From Burkholderiales bacterium (GTDB lineage: Bacteria > Pseudomonadota > Gammaproteobacteria > Burkholderiales > Burkholderiaceae_C): DNA of 64,000 nucleotides. The translations under genes were made by a program, and so were the position numbers. The notes below the pieces were generated by a model. That model saw nothing but the letters and a program-made list of their open reading frames with translations, did no database searches and was not told the DNA's origin. The stretch covers positions 114,137-178,136 of the forward strand of contig CANJJE010000005.1 in NCBI GenBank assembly GCA_947474755.1, written 5' to 3'. Positions 62,505 through 64,000 of the stretch are shown here, piece after piece (position 1 is the stretch's first letter; each line of letters starts with the position of its first letter).

Positions 62505-62960
62505 ATGGAACGCAACACCCGCCAACGCAGCGCGATCCGCGATGCCATCGCCCTGGCCGACCGGCCGTTGCTGCCGCAAGAGGTCCTGGAAGCTGCTCAG
62601 CACGTCGTGCCGGGGCTGGGCATCGCCACGGTCTATCGCAACCTCAAGGTGCTGGTGGAGGAAGGCGAACTCCAGGTCGTCAACCTGCCCGGCGAGAACC
62701 CGCACTTCGAACTGGTGGGCCACCAGCACCATCACCATTTCCAGTGTCGGCAATGCCAGCGCGTGTTCGACGTACACGCCTGCCCAGGCGACCTGAGGCG
62801 AATGGCACCGCAGGGCTTCACGGTGGAAGATCACGACCTGACGCTGTACGGACGATGCAAGGACTGCGTGGCGCCCGAGGACAAGTGCACCACGAGCGAG
62901 GCCTGCGATTTGGAAAACCATAAGCACACGACCGCTCACACGCGCCGACATCGCGGCTGA
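62505..62960 (+). CDS. Fur family transcriptional regulator (Zur-like)
   Basis: A 151-residue Fur-superfamily repressor. The winged helix contains the recognition helix GIATVYRNLKVLVEEGE (39-55). The dimer domain has the histidine cluster HQHHHH (73-78) and the two structural CxxC motifs Cys81/Cys84 and Cys118/Cys121. The C-terminal tail is rich in Cys/His (Cys128, Cys134, several His). Context beside a CobW chaperone and a metallophore importer suggests Zur, but Fur or another metal specificity is not excluded. Confidence 0.85.
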   Translation: MERNTRQRSAIRDAIALADRPLLPQEVLEAAQHVVPGLGIATVYRNLKVLVEEGELQVVNLPGENPHFELVGHQHHHHFQCRQCQRVFDVHACPGDLRRMAPQGFTVEDHDLTLYGRCKDCVAPEDKCTTSEACDLENHKHTTAHTRRHRG

Positions 62961-63197
62961 ACATGCAGGGATGGCCGTGCTGAGTTTGCGCACTCCTGAG
63001 AACCGGTCACTGACAGCACAGCAAGGATCCGCAGACCCATCGGAAACTGCTGGTCTCTCTGGACGACGACAACGAGCACGGTAGCCGAGGGTCCTACCTT
63101 GACCTGACGGGTGGCACAGCCGCCGCGCGCACGGACTGCATGAGCGCTCGCGGCTGGCGGCGCGCGGAATCGCTCGAGGAGTTCACGGCCATGGTGG

Positions 63198-63396
63198 GCG
63201 CAGAGTTGCAAGCCTGCGACCAGCATCCCTCGCCGATGACGCGGTGCTGCCTCAACCCGCATGCGCCCTGCAAAGCGGCATCACATCCACGCACGAGCCA
63301 CGCTACGTGCTGACGCTGCAGCAACTTCCCGAACTTCCCGATGACGTCCTCGAGATTCCGCGCATGGATGTCGAATTCCGTGACGTCGAGATTTGA
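63198..63396 (+). other. Unrecognised open C-terminal fragment
   Basis: A plus-strand open frame ends at TGA 63394-63396 with RYVLTLQQLPELPDDVL followed by MDVEFRDVEI. The amino-acid pattern looks protein-like, but no start or domain is recognised and the opposite strand also reads plausibly. It may be a remnant tied to the transposase debris. Confidence 0.2.
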
Positions 63397-63489
63397 GCCC
63401 GCAGGAGCGTCCTCGACAGCCATGTCCTTTCGGAACTGCGCAAGGAGCCGCGCAACCAGGATCCCAAGGTCTGTGCCTGGTCGCAGACC

Positions 63490-63802
63490 CAGTCGGCGAG
63501 CGAGTTCTAACTGACACCGTGATCGATGCCACCTTGATCGCTGCGCCGAGCGTGACCTTGAGATGCACCAGAGCAAGAAGGGCCAGCAGTGGTACTTCGG
63601 CTTGAAGTCGCACATCGGCGTGGACGCCTAATCGGGCCTTGTGCACACAGTGCGGAGCACGGCCGTCAACATCAGCGGCCCGATGCTGACCCGAAGGCGA
63701 CTTGGAACGTGGCCATCCGGCCGGGCAAGAGGAATCAGCTGGACAAGAGCCAGGTGCGCGCTGGCCAACCTGTGGCTGGTGCGCGGCAAATGCCAGGCTT
63801 GA
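63490..63802 (+). mobile_element. Degenerate IS5-family transposase remnant
   Basis: Pieces of an IS5-type DDE transposase occur in order but in different frames: [11 protein letters not shown] (63519-63551), [23 protein letters not shown] then a stop and SGLVHTV (about 63556-63650), WNVAIRPGKRNQLDKS (about 63703-63750) and ALANLWLVRGK before the stop at 63800-63802. The in-frame stop, a frameshift and an internal deletion (the catalytic DAGY region is missing) show it is inactive. Inverted repeats were not found. Confidence 0.8.
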
Positions 63803-63872
63803 GCTGAGTTGGCGCGGTGAGCTTGATCGGCAGAGCCCAACCACGGCGGTCGGGCAGTTCTGCAGACCTTCC

Positions 63873-64000
63873 CTAGAACAACTGGCCCTGCCCCTTGGGA
63901 CTTCCCCGAGACGCACGGCGTCCGGATGACGTGGGCGGCAGGCCGCTCTTGCGCGAGCCGTGCTTGTCCTGGATGGCTTTGGCCTCTGCGTGAGCTTGGC
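63873..64000 (-). CDS. Partial C-terminus of an unrecognised protein (runs off the right edge)
   Basis: A minus-strand frame entering at 64000 gives about 41 residues before the TAG at 63873-63875. Its composition is basic and polar (AEAKAIQDKHGSRKSG, then Ser/Gly/Arg-rich to GQGQLF), typical of an unstructured protein tail. No family is recognised; it could also be chance. Confidence 0.3.
   Translation of the reverse strand, partial: QAHAEAKAIQDKHGSRKSGLPPTSSGRRASRGSPKGQGQLF

Overview
The window is a high-GC stretch of a Gram-negative chromosome. Gene content and order point to a betaproteobacterium of the order Burkholderiales, probably near the Rubrivivax/Leptothrix/Ideonella group. Supporting signs are the argD-argF pair, a DUF3579 gene facing rpsT, the murJ-sirB1-hda-HAD-pcnB-folK run, rpsP-rimM-trmD-rplS, a TrpS with the long Burkholderiales-type insertion, and a pcm-rhodanese-tolC run. 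The placement is inferred from protein resemblance and gene order only; no rRNA or tRNA gene was seen.

Positions 1-47260 are mostly dense housekeeping chromosome: arginine biosynthesis with a truncated TAXI binding protein (1-3097); ribosomal protein S20, lipid II flippase and replication/RNA genes (3317-11073); the S16/L19 operon (11278-13569); NUDIX, CobD/CbiB, RsgA, M48 protease and oligoribonuclease (13587-18196); TrpS, PurN, an RsmB-type methyltransferase and a desaturase (18319-22964); L33/L28, thioredoxin reductase and a Crp/Fnr regulator (22984-25350); FtsK-LolA-RarA (25397-29789); OpgH without OpgG; a QseEGF/GlrKR-like kinase-lipoprotein-sigma54 activator operon (32260-35912); an RND efflux pump followed by Pcm, rhodanese and TolC (36117-43045); and arginase, a LOG-like protein, MoeB and CtpA (43062-47257).

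From about 47300 the window changes to accessory chromosome centred on metals. It starts with a decayed small gene and MntP, which is preceded by a clear yybP-ykoY manganese riboswitch. A gene-poor interval follows, holding a possible 42-residue membrane protein. Next is a TonB-dependent siderophore-type receptor co-directional with an ABC-2 ATPase and two DUF3526-like permeases (49601-55249). Last is a divergent Zur-like regulator facing a cobW-TonB receptor-ATPase-binding protein-FecCD permease-DUF1826(broken)-DUF1636 operon (55416-62960). The right end is debris: an IS5-family transposase remnant with several lesions, an unrecognised open C-terminal fragment, and a partial gene leaving the window.

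The best candidates for something little described are the two metallophore-type systems. The first couples an outer-membrane receptor to an ABC-2/DUF3526 transporter with no binding protein. The second couples a CobW chaperone and a Fur/Zur-family regulator to a FecCD-type importer plus DUF1636 and a DUF1826 pseudogene. Two perfect hairpins sit between receptor and ABC genes in the first system, and dyads that could be Fur/Zur-type operators lie upstream of both.
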